Source: Antedon bifida (Eukaryota; Echinodermata; Crinoidea; Comatulida; Antedonidae). From it: a stretch of DNA of 64,000 nucleotides. The notes under the pieces were generated by a model, which saw only the letters and a program-made list of their open reading frames with translations, searched no databases and had not been told where the DNA came from. The stretch lies in assembly GCA_963402885.1 (NCBI GenBank), contig OY727094.1, positions 24,430,501 to 24,494,500 of the forward strand, in the 5' to 3' direction. Below, piece after piece: positions 46,601 to 58,600 of the stretch. The translations under genes and the position numbers were made by a program. How positions within the stretch are numbered: position 1 is the stretch's first letter; each line of letters opens with the position of its first letter.

Positions 46601-49600
46601 CATTTGTTTAAACGTATATTAAATCTATTAAAATAGTATTTTTAAAAAAATCCGCCTGTCTTCAACATTATGATGCTGTACTCGAGCTGTTCAACCGGTT
46701 TTCAGCTAATAAAAACAATTATCGTAGAAGGAGATATTATTGTGTGCGGGTATTTTTTAAGATGACATCCATTAGACAGTGTGTACACCCCTATTTGAGG
46801 CAAATTGTTAAACCTAAATTCGTTTTAATTGTCAATAACTAATTATCTAACTCAATTTAATTAGTAAACAGGGTTACATCAGGTGGTTAAAATCAGTACC
46901 GAAAGTATGAACCAACTTTATATACCATCGAGTAAAAAGTCTAGAAGTAAGGCGCGATTTACCGAATTTTGCCCTTATTTTTCATTTCATTTTTCATTTC
47001 ATTTCATTCATTTTATTCATAAAAAAAAAACATAAAAATTATAAAACATGTCAAAGATAAAATGCATAAAAGATGAAAAGGATCAACAACAAAAAGCTAA
47101 ATGCTTGTACAAGGTTGAAGACCTAAAAAAACTAAACAGCTAAAACTATACAAGGATATATACAATATATTAATATATAAAATAACATTGACATCGGCAG
47201 AAATTAAGATTTGTACTTATTAATTAGATTCAATTTATACAATTTTTTAAAAACATTGATGGATTTTGCATTTTCAAAAGTCATATCTAAGTTGTTCCAG
47301 ACATGAGGACCCGAAACAGCAATACTAGGCCTATGACTTGTAGAAACTAGTCTTCGAAGAGGAGGTTGAAGTTTACATTTTCCTCTAGTATTGTACTTAT
47401 GACCATTACCATCAGTAACATTTTTAAAGTTTGAAAATCGTAAATCAGGATTATTCAATATTCGGAACATAAAAATGCCAATTTGGTAATTATGAATATC
47501 GTCAATTTTTAATACATTATGTATGTGGAAGAGAGGACTTGTTGGTGCACGATAATCAGACCAAGTTATAGCTCTTATCGCTTTTTTCAGGAGTTTAACA
47601 AGTTTATCAGTATAAGAAGCATATGAATTAAACCAAATAATGTTACAATAGCTGATAAGAGGTTGCATAAGTGACTTATAGATTGAAAGGAGTGACGAAT
47701 TTTGAAAAGTAAACTAACATATTTAGATATTTTTGAAGTAGTGAGATCAATATGAGTTTTAAAATTAACAAATTCGTCAACAAAGACTCCTAAAAACTTA
47801 TAGTAATTTGTTTGGGATATAGATTTATCAGCAATTTTAATGGATATTATTAACATTAATTTTACTTCTTTTAGTTCTAAAAATTATATATCTAGTCTTA
47901 TCACAGTTAAGAGAAAGTTTATTACACCTAAGCCATTTATCAATTTTAATAAGTTCAGAATTAACAATATCAATAAGTGTATTCAAATTGGGGTTTATGA
48001 GAACAGATTTGTATCGTCAGCGAATAAAGTCATGTTTAAATATCATTTGTATATATGATAAATAATAATGGCCCAAGAATACTTCCTTGGGGTATTCCAT
48101 AATTATTAGTTGTGTGTTCAGAAGAAATTCCGTTAATTACTGTATATTGCCTTCTTCCATATATAGTTTTTAAACCAAGGTAGTGCAGACCCCCTAATAC
48201 CATAGTTTTCAAGTTTCCATAATAAAATCGAATGGTCAATCGTGTCGAAAGCCTTACTCAGGTCAATAAATATTCCAATAGCAGTATCTCTTCTATCTAA
48301 GGCAGCTTGTACTTTTTCAATAAGATTAAGTATAGCCATAAAGGTTGAACTTTTTTTAAGAAACCCATATTGTTCTTTGTGGATGATTGCAAATTTATTT
48401 TAAAAGGAATACAAACGGTTATAAACAATACGCTCTAAGATTTTTGATAGAGCAGGTAAAATGGATATTGGACGATAATTATTAAACATGTTTTTATCAC
48501 CAGACTAAAATAGAGGAAATATCCTTGCTATTTTGCTTAGCTCAGGTACAACACCACTTTCAAGTGATGAATTAAAGATGTATGATAAAGGTGACGCTAC
48601 ATATGGAATAATATTAAGTAATTTACTGCTAATTTCATCAATGCCTTCAGAGTTAGATGGTTTCCTTTTTATTAACAATAGAAATAATTTCTAAATCATC
48701 AGTGGGCTTAAAATAAATTGAATTTGGAAAATTGCCATTAAGGTATTGCTTGTAGTTTTTATTTACAGGCAAGACAATATTTTTGGCAAAAGTTTCTCCT
48801 ACTTCATTGAAGTGTTTATTAATATTATTGACAATATCTACTTTGTTATGACCTTCAGAGTCAGGTAAGACAGTAACATGTTTCTTTCTGCCGAGCACAT
48901 CATTAATAATTGAGTCTGCTTTGCATTAAATAAAATACGAGAATAATAATAACGTTTACTAATTCTGATTAGATTAGTAAGCATATTTCAATATTTCTTA
49001 AATTTTGATATATTTAATTGTGTTGGGGATTTTAAATGTTTTTTATATAATAAATTTTTTTTATTGATTGACTTAAGAATACCTCTAGTAATCCATGGTT
49101 TTTTTATATGATTTTTTCTTGGTTTTAGGTGTTTTAGATGGAATAGTTTGTTCAATCGTATCTTGTATTTCTTTAATAAACATATTATAACTAGTATTAG
49201 TGTCATTTGAATTGGGTCATTCCATGTCAAATCACCCTACTTTCTTCAAATTTGGTTTTTGGGTTATTTTTAGCTAAAAAACCCGAAATTTTTAATTTGA
49301 GCGCCATACGACCAATTTTGCGCAAAATCGACGCGGCGGGCTATATTTAAATGACCGTATCTCCGTAATGTTTGGACCGATTTTGTTGTGACAGGTATCT
49401 TTGGAAAGCTAAGTGTTAAAGCTATCCAAATCTTCTATTACTTATGAGATGTACTTAAGATGTATAACTTATTCTATTGCATTTAACCTAGGATTTGACC
49501 TTGTATCTCCTACATGATATTTACATAATATAAAAAAATTGGAGATATAGTATTTTTTGTTTGCTTTCTAGCTCATTTCAAAGTTGGCTTACTTCAACAA

Positions 49601-52600
49601 TTCTGGTATTTCTATACAGTGTAGATGTATTGTCGACATTATATCACTACCAAATTTACCTCTTAATACTATGCGTTTTAAAAATGCATAAAATGGCAGC
49701 TAGACGGCATGGACCGGGGCAAGTTGTATTTTATGAAATGAGTGAACCCTACTTGCCCCAACCCATGTATCGTCACCCCGGTCCATGCCGTTTATAACGT
49801 AATTATAGCCCTATAAATCATGCATTTATATTGCATTTTTTATTTAAAAAAAAGTTAAATTGTAGTAACGTTTTAAAATTGCATAAAATGGCAGCTAGAC
49901 GGCATGGACCGGGGCAAGTGGTATTTGTATGCAATGACTGGACCCTACTTGCCCCAACAAATGTATCGTCACCCCGGTCCATGTCGTTTATAACGTAATA
50001 TAGCCTTATAAATCATGCGGTTATATTACATTTTTTACAAAAATGTAAAATTGTAGTAACGTTTTAAAATTGCATAAAATGGCAGCTAGACGGCATGGAC
50101 CGGGGCAAGTGGTATTTTTATGCAATGACTGGACCCTACTTGCCCCAACCAATGTATCGTCACCCCGGTCCATGCCGTTTATAACGTAATTATAGCCCTA
50201 TAAATCATGCGTTTATATTGCATTTTTTATAAAACGTAAAATTGTAGTAACGTTTTAAAATTGCATAAACTAGCAGCTAGACGGCATGGACCGGGGCAAG
50301 TGGTTTTTTTCTGAAATGACTGGACCCTACTTGCCCCAACCCATGTATCTTCACCCCGGTCCATGCCGTTTATAACATAATTATAGCCCTATAAATAATG
50401 TGGTTATATTGCATTTCTTATAAAAAAGTTAAATTGTAGTAACGTTTTAAAATTGCACAAAATGGCAGCTAGACAGCATGGACCGGGGCAAGTGGTATTT
50501 TTCTGAAATGACTGGACCCTATTTGCCCCAACCCACGTATCGTCACCCCGGTCCATACCATTTATAACGTAATTATAGCCTAATTATGAGTGAAAAAATA
50601 AGTGAACAAAATACAATGAACAAAAATGTAAAATAATGATGAACAGCAAAGAACAATCAATGTTTTCAAAGTTATCATCAAACTAAAGAATGATTCAATT
50701 TGCTTGAACGTGTGAAAAGAGTGCCATAAACTGATGGTACTTCCTTGGCTAACCACATGGGATAATCAAATGGTGTACATATGTTTACCTAAGTAATAAT
50801 TATTTTGTATGGAGCATGAAAATATAATTAAAGCATTTTGTTATAGTTTTAAATAATCTGACATCGGTCCACAAATTACGTAGATACGGTCATTTAAATG
50901 TAGCCCGCCACGTCGATTTTACGCAAAAACATGAAGAAACGACGGCGCGTAGCGCGCGAACCGTTGGTCGTATGGCGCTCAAATTAAAAATAACCCAAAA
51001 CCAAAATTTGAGCAAATTTGAAGAAAGTAAGATTTAAAATGTGGTTTTTTTTGGGTGATTTGGTATGGAATGACCCAATTGTAAAGTGGATTCCAATTAA
51101 TTCGCACAATTTTAGTAATTAATAAGATCATTAATTGTAGTTTGATTAATGATTTCAATTTTTGTAGATGATGCCGTGTTATGTAAGGGCATATTGAGAT
51201 CATTCAAAATAATATAAATGGGATAATGGTCAGTTATTTCAGATGTGATAATACCAGATTGTAATGGTTCAGGATTCAGATTTCTATAATTAGTTAAAAT
51301 ATTATCTATAAGTGTTGCAGTTGTTTCAGTTACACGAGTTGGATTGTTTATTAATGGAAAGTAAGAGGAAGATTCAATGTTACCAATAAATGTTTTGGTA
51401 TTAGCTGTATTTTTACTAATATCAATATTGAAATCGCCTAGGATAAAGCAGTGTTTATTTTCCTTATTAACTGCATGGAGGACCTTTTCAAGATTATCAG
51501 TAAAATCGGAAATCGTAGAGCTAGGAGGGCGGTAAATAATACCAACAATAATATTTTTAGTTTTTTGGGGAATTTCAATGAAGAGCGAGTCGGATATATT
51601 ATCATCTATAGTCAGGTCGTGATTTGAAATTTAAACTTTCTTTAACATATAGATTGACTTCACCTCCCTCTCTACCTTCTCTGTTTTTGTTTATCATATT
51701 GTAACCATCAAGTTTAAGATGATCAATATAGGTATTATCCTTAATCCATGTTTCTGTGAATCCAAGAATACTAAATTTGTGTCCAGAGTAAGATAATAGG
51801 GTTGATATTTCATCAAAATGAAGAGGCAGACTTCGGGAATTTAAATGTAGCAAAGAAAAAGCGTCATTACTAAATTTATCTAATCTATGGATTTCATTAG
51901 GTGCAATATACGTATTATTAATGTTTGCATCATAGGCAGAGCAGACCTGGTCAATTACGTTATCATAAACGTTAAAAATGATTTAAAAACAAGACAGTTT
52001 TTAAAAAAAAATATAAATATATATACTACAACAACTAACTAAAAGGGAGTTAAAAAGTTCTAAACAAAGGTTAAAAAAAAAAAGTTCTTTAAAAAGTTTT
52101 AAAAGTTTTTAAAAAAGTTCTTAAAAAGTTCAAAAATTCGAGATACACTAAGCTACACATAAACGAATGATATTATGATTGATCAACACTGATTGTTTAA
52201 AAATCAAGAGTTCTTCTAAGTCTTGCAATATCTGCTTCCTTTGTAATGACAACTTTTTTGTCCAAATTCGATAAAACATGTATCCTACCATCCTGGGTCC
52301 ACGTTGCCTTAATGTTTGTACTGAACATGCGCTTGACCTGCTTCAAAAGGCCAGAGCGTTTTATTGTCAAGTTTTCGTGAATGTACAATCTTGAGTTCTT
52401 TAGGTACTTCTTGGCTCTATTTATTATACCTCGTATCGTTTGTTATAGTTACTAAATTTGATTATAATACCTCTTGGGTTTTTATTGCGTACTGGACCGA
52501 GCCTATGGCTTCTATCAATGTCCTTAGGATGTACAGTAACAGATAGGTTATTAGAAATAATGTCAATTACCTTATTATCGGTATTTTCGTTTGTTTGCTC

Positions 52601-55600
52601 GGGAATGCCATATAAAATTAAGCAGTTCCGTCTGGAATATTGTTCAGATTCGTCCATGTCATCCTCCATGCTATCAATTGTGGCCTGGGCTATTTGCTCA
52701 GTTAAATCTGCAGCCAGTTGTGTTTTAATCATTGTAGTAACCTTAGTAGCAATGTTAGACATCATATCCGAATTATCATTGAAAAAACTTTGTATTTGAG
52801 TGAGTATTATGTCCGCCACTTCACCGTCAACTAGGCCGCCATTATCCGCATTCTTCCTATCAAGGTTGGAATTCGCGCTATTTTCCTTTGTGCTGGTGTC
52901 AGGTGATTGGTCCTTCTTCGCTTTAGTTGTTTTCGGCATAGCTGGGCTAGCTTCTCAAATGATTAAAAACTTATAAAAAACAAGAGTAAATATTCAGAAA
53001 TATATAGCACAGGTAGAGAAACAATGTAAAGCAGAGTAAATTATTGTTGTATCGGTGAACAATCAAGTGAAATGAAGTAGCTTAGTGATAAACCCGGAGC
53101 TACGATTAGACACGTCCATTCAGCATGACGTTCAAATGTTCATATGTAAATTTATATATAGATTAGTAAAGTAACAGTGGATAATACTTTAATACATTTT
53201 TTGTATAGCGAGGACAAACACCAGCATCTGTTTTGAAGGATAATGATTATATCTCCAAAGAGAAGAAAAATAAGATATTGAAGTTACTTGACAGTAAGTT
53301 TGTATTAATACACTTTTCTTGAGTTTTTGCATCATGACTATTATTATTAAACTGTGTATTACTAATGACACACATTGAACATTGTGCTGAACCTTTGAAC
53401 TGTATGAATGTGACGAAGATGAGCTGTCATAATGACATTTTTAAAACTATGGCTTTGAATTGATTCTTAAGTGTAAAATATTTGTATTTGTTTTTGTATA
53501 TTTTATTTACATTTATTTTAATTGCAATTTAGTTCCAGTTGAAATATTAGCTAGAGGTGAGAGCGCCATTAGATCATTTCAAAATGAACTTGAAAATGGT
53601 GAGATTGCAGTTGTAAATTCAAGATGTATGTTTCTCGGGAAAGAAGGTGCTGGAAAAACTAGTTGTGTAAAGGCCATGCTTGGACAAAGGTAACAAAAGA
53701 GCAAAGTTATTTTATAAGGGAGATGCACCAATAAAATATACATGATCTTTATCAATATACAGCATTTATAATACAAGTTGAATAGTGTTTTTACCATTAC
53801 AATAGATGAAGTGCTCATTTATTTCAAATCGTGTATTCATGTTCTCTATAATAGTCATGGCATAACATTATCAGAAAATATACTAAAATCACTCTTTTGT
53901 TCTTTGAACCATTTAATAAACAACTTTATCTTTAATGCAATTGACAACATTTAAAGAGTTGTTTGGTTTACCTTTTTTATAGTAAGTTTGGTGCTGAGTA
54001 TTTTGATATATAAAATACAGAAATTGGCATTAGTGAGGTTCTTATTATAAATAGTTGATACCTGAAGTTTCGTGTTTGAGTAACGGGTTTTTATTCCTTT
54101 TCGAATAATAATAAATATTCGAAAAGGAATGAAAACCCGTTACTCAAACACGAAACTTCAGGTATCAACTATTTATAATAATGATTATGATGATGATGAT
54201 TATAATGACGATGATGATGATGATAATGATGATGACGGTGACATATTGACGGTGATGGTGACGACGCTGTTTATGCAAATGCTGCTGCTGAAGGTTTCAG
54301 TTTGTTTTAAATATCTCATTTGCTTATTTACTTGTGTTTTTATTTTAAATATATTAATATTTTAAGATGAACTATTGGATACATTCTACTTTCTTTAAAT
54401 CCAACCTTTTAGAGTTCATTATTCATTATTATAGATTTAAATCCAACGAACCATCTACTGATGGTATTGTTATTACAACGACATTGTTTCAAGCAATTGG
54501 AAAAGACTGTGACAAGTGGAAGAAGGAAGATATTGACGGTAAGTTTGAAAAGAAGAAGTCAACCATACCAAATGACACATTAACTGTTCGTTCAAAGTGG
54601 GCTGTCCCCACAAAAGAGAGAAACTCTCTCTTTCTTCTTCCTTCAACAAACGCATAATTTCCTGCTTTGGCCAATTTGTGTATAGAGATTAATTAGTATC
54701 ATAATAAAGGTAAACACGTACCGGTAAGGTACATTGGAAATAATATTTTTATTAAATACTTAAATGCATTTTGGTCTATAATTACATAAATGACCTACAT
54801 ATTATTTTATTTACAGGTGATTATGATGATTTGATTTCATTTCTCTAATATTAGTATTTTAATTTATCTCTATGATGTGTACCGTACAACCTTATTTCAC
54901 CTTGCTTTTTTTTTTACAGTTATGGAGCTCAACAAGAAAATACGGGAAGATGCACTTGCAGAAAAACTTGCAACACAGTTAATAAAGGAAGAAATGGATG
55001 ATGGTGAAGGAAGTTCAGATATGTCAACATCTAAATCTGATTCCCAACTGGAATCATCAGCAATCTCTTCTTTGGATCTAGACAAAACAGGTATGATGAA
55101 TATCTACTACAATTTCTATTACAAGGGTATTTTTAAACAAACTGTATTGGTGATCATAATCAAGTTAAGATGCACTCATACAGTATAGAAACATACATAA
55201 AAGTGAAATGTTAGACATTTTATATATTGTATCAAAAATATGTTATAATGAATTGCAGGAACATCCCAGAAAACGCCTGAACACATCACAGCAAAGATGA
55301 AAAAACAAACGTCAACTGAAACCAAATTACATTTACAAGGTGCAGTTTCAACATCTTCAATATCTGATCCCGAATGTTCAATATCTTCTGACTCTGTGTC
55401 TTTAGTGGAAGGTTTGAGTATTTTTTTTTATACTTTTAAAGTGTTCAAATAAACATCAGTAATATAATACGTACTGACGATCATTTTGCATAAATAAAGT
55501 TTGGTTGTTTCGCATTTTAATCACTTTACTATAACAAGTCATCACGCGAATTAATAGCAACAAATTAATTTAATGACAAGAAAAGAAATTAAAATTTTAG

Positions 55601-58600
55601 ATTATTGTTTAATCCAATTTAATAAACCAATTTAATGTAAATAATAAATTAATGTAGTGTATTATACATGCTGATGCTGAAATATACACGAAATTATTAT
55701 TTTTATTGTTATGAGTGCAACACGACACAAATAATCATTTTTGTTTTACATTTTCGCCGACAGAAAACTCGAGATTCAAGCAAACCCAGCGAATATTTGA
55801 AGAGGCTGTAGTGGAAGAAAGTACATCAAAGATGAAAGAAAGAACATCTTTCAACGAACTTCCTTTAGGCGAGGCTTCTACATCTGATTCCAGAGAGTCT
55901 GATTACACGTCATTGGCAGTGGAATCGGCAAGAAAGGGTTGGACTCATTATTTGGTTTTCTTAATTTTTGATAAAATAATATGTATGGCATTATACCATT
56001 ATTATAAAACATTCTGGAAAATGTTGTCCTCAAAAAGTTATTCCATCCAGGGAAGAGTGACATTTTCTTTTCTTGTTGCAAACAAATAAATGTATTAAAA
56101 TGCAAATATTGCATTGGTATTAAAACTGGGCAATCAAAAATATTCGCTGCTCGTTCAATTCTTTAATAATCCTGAATGATGTATTTATTTATTGTATACA
56201 CTTTTTTATCTATTTTAACATTCACTATGTCTACTCACAACAAATCAGACCAGTCCATCTATCCATATCTAATGTACACACACACCATTGATTTGTAGTC
56301 ATTATTTGAATTTAGAGAGTCAACTAAAAGAAAATCCGACAATTCCCGACTCCATTCAAAGAAAAGTTGTTGCTAAAATAAAAAAGCGAAGACAGAAAGA
56401 TAGTTGGGCGATGAAAATGATTAGAAAATTTGTAAAAAGTGATGATTCAGAAAGTATTCCAAGTGACGTAACTACTATATGGGACTACGCAGGTCAACTG
56501 GACTACTACATAACGCATAGGGTATGTTCCTATTTTGTTGTTTGCTATTACTTAAAAATGTCTTAAAAATTTAAAAATAAATTTATTGGTGCATGTTTAA
56601 AAAAAGGGTCTTGATTTGCTTGTTTACGTATCTATTTTATTAAACAGACCTTTAAATTATATTTTAAAATTTTATTTGATTTATGTATTTTTTTTGTTTG
56701 TCTTTTTTGTTTCATATGTTAAATAATTATTAAAAAATAAAGATATTTGCTCATAGTGACAGTACGACATTGTGTTGTGGTATAACATTTTCAATAAAGT
56801 ATTATTGCATGTATCAATTACCACATTCCTAATAAATGTCTTGGAGTATAAAAAAAGTTATTCTTATCAATTGTGTTTTGTTTAGTTTTTCCTCACAAAT
56901 AGAGTATCCTACTGTGTAACGTTTAATGCGTGTGATAACTTGGATGAACTAGCTAATCCGCGAGATTCAACCACAGTGAGTTGACTACCTACTTATTTCG
57001 CTCGAATTCACTTTATTAAATATGTCTTTGTTATTGAGAATATTTTAGCTTACTTTATAAGATTGCATTTTATTTGTGATTTTAGAGTACACTAGGTATG
57101 ACCAATTTGGAAATGAATATGTTCTGGATAAGGTCCATTTATGAACATACTGTGGCACAACATGGTCCAGGAAGTCCCATTAATATTGATGGCAAGATCA
57201 TCGAGTCACCTCCTATCTGTTTGGTTGCTACACATATGGACACATTTAGTAAAAAGTCAAAATCAAAAAATTGGATCAAGGTAACAGACGTACATTAACA
57301 TTAAATAAGCTTACAATTTTGCAACGGTATGTGGTATACACGGACGGGATTAAGGCTGAATTAGTTAAAACCGATACAGTGATGAAATATAAATAGCGTA
57401 GCCTACGGTCCTCAAATTAAATCGTGTATTAAGTTTAATTATCGGTTAGAATTATTCAAATCAGAATTAGATGAGTGGAAATAGATGAAAAATAGGCGTT
57501 GAGTCAAACAAATTGCAATAGTTTGTTTTTTTTGCTGAAACATGCTCAACTATATGTAGATATTATCATATCCAAAATCTACCCTGATCTGCCCATTATA
57601 AATTACCTAATTTGCATAAAATCAAAATGGCTGCCATTTGACAACTTTCATCCCAATTATCTCTTAAACCATAAAGAAATTGGTATAAGAATGTATTAAA
57701 CACGAATATAAACATGACCCCAAAGATTCAGAATAATGTATTTGATTTGTCTTTGGGGTCAAGGTCAAAGGTCATTCCAGTAGGCCATCTAAGGGCCTGT
57801 TTCTGCTGCATACAAAATAACCGGTTAAAATCGGTGTGAATAAATTAAAATCGGTGTGAATAAATTAACTCCATTTTCTTGGCAGCAGAAACAGGACAAA
57901 TTTGTGGTAACCGGTTAAAAGGCAGCGCAAAATAACCGGTTAAAAACACCAATTTAAATCGGTGTTAGAACGCCGTTTAACCGGTTATCGCTGAGCAATT
58001 CTTAGCTGCAACACGAAATAACGGTTATTTGATTGACAGTTGTGACCCCGGGTCAGATACCGTCGCGAACCATGTGTGTTTTCCTCGTGGTTTTGACAGT
58101 CGAACGAAGAAGTGAACATGCATGTGGATGAATGAAATCACAAGATATGTTATTCAGTTGTGGGGGAGAAGAGAAAGTACGGGGAAGGATGGCAGGCAAT
58201 AGAAAAGATTCACAGATATATAAGAGCATTTTTGCGAAAGTAAAAGAGGAATTCGGGGTGGAGTTCCAAAATACCCAAGCTAAACAATTTGAGAAGGGTA
58301 TGATCCTATAAACACCAAAACGGAAACAAAAGGGACTCAGAATGTTGCAAATACCTACCAAACGAGAATAGATAATGGTTAATTAATTATGAAAACCCAA
58401 ATTTTATAGCAAAAATCGTCCGAATTTATGTTAAAAACGATGAATTTAGCAACAAAAACTGAAACTAAACGAGCGTATTTATGGCACGCCCTTAGTGCCT
58501 TTAATAGGAGAACAATGAACAATCTTACTTTGATCGTTTTACATAATATCATTTTTTATAAAAACATCACATCGACCGAAAACAAAGGTTATCAGAGCCT

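Larger units (their letters stand above)
46978..52990 (-). mobile_element. LINE B, near full-length two-ORF non-LTR retrotransposon
   Basis: Minus strand: ORF1 (52939-52197), endonuclease (51853-51195), reverse transcriptase and C-terminus (49213-47204), and a 3' end with the microsatellite ATGAAATGAAA near 46980-47025. It is interrupted by a foldback element at 49214-51076. A two-ORF layout with an APE-type endonuclease and no RNase H fits the jockey/CR1/L2 group. Frameshifts and stops inactivate it. It lies antisense in intron 7 of the host gene. Confidence 0.85.

Noticed and set aside
49665..50585. Five regular ~192-bp units as an rRNA/snRNA cluster or CRISPR
   Set aside because: No RNA gene motifs; the whole array lies within a foldback element with its own target duplication.
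54129..54365. Asp-rich 78-codon frame after the intron hairpin
   Set aside because: Produced by the (GAT)n microsatellite; not in phase with neighbouring exons.
55938..56089. Extension of Roc insert exon 13 to the stop at 56089
   Set aside because: The extension is hydrophobic and unrelated, while the GTTGGA donor joins exon 14 in phase; it is kept only as a possible intron-retained isoform.
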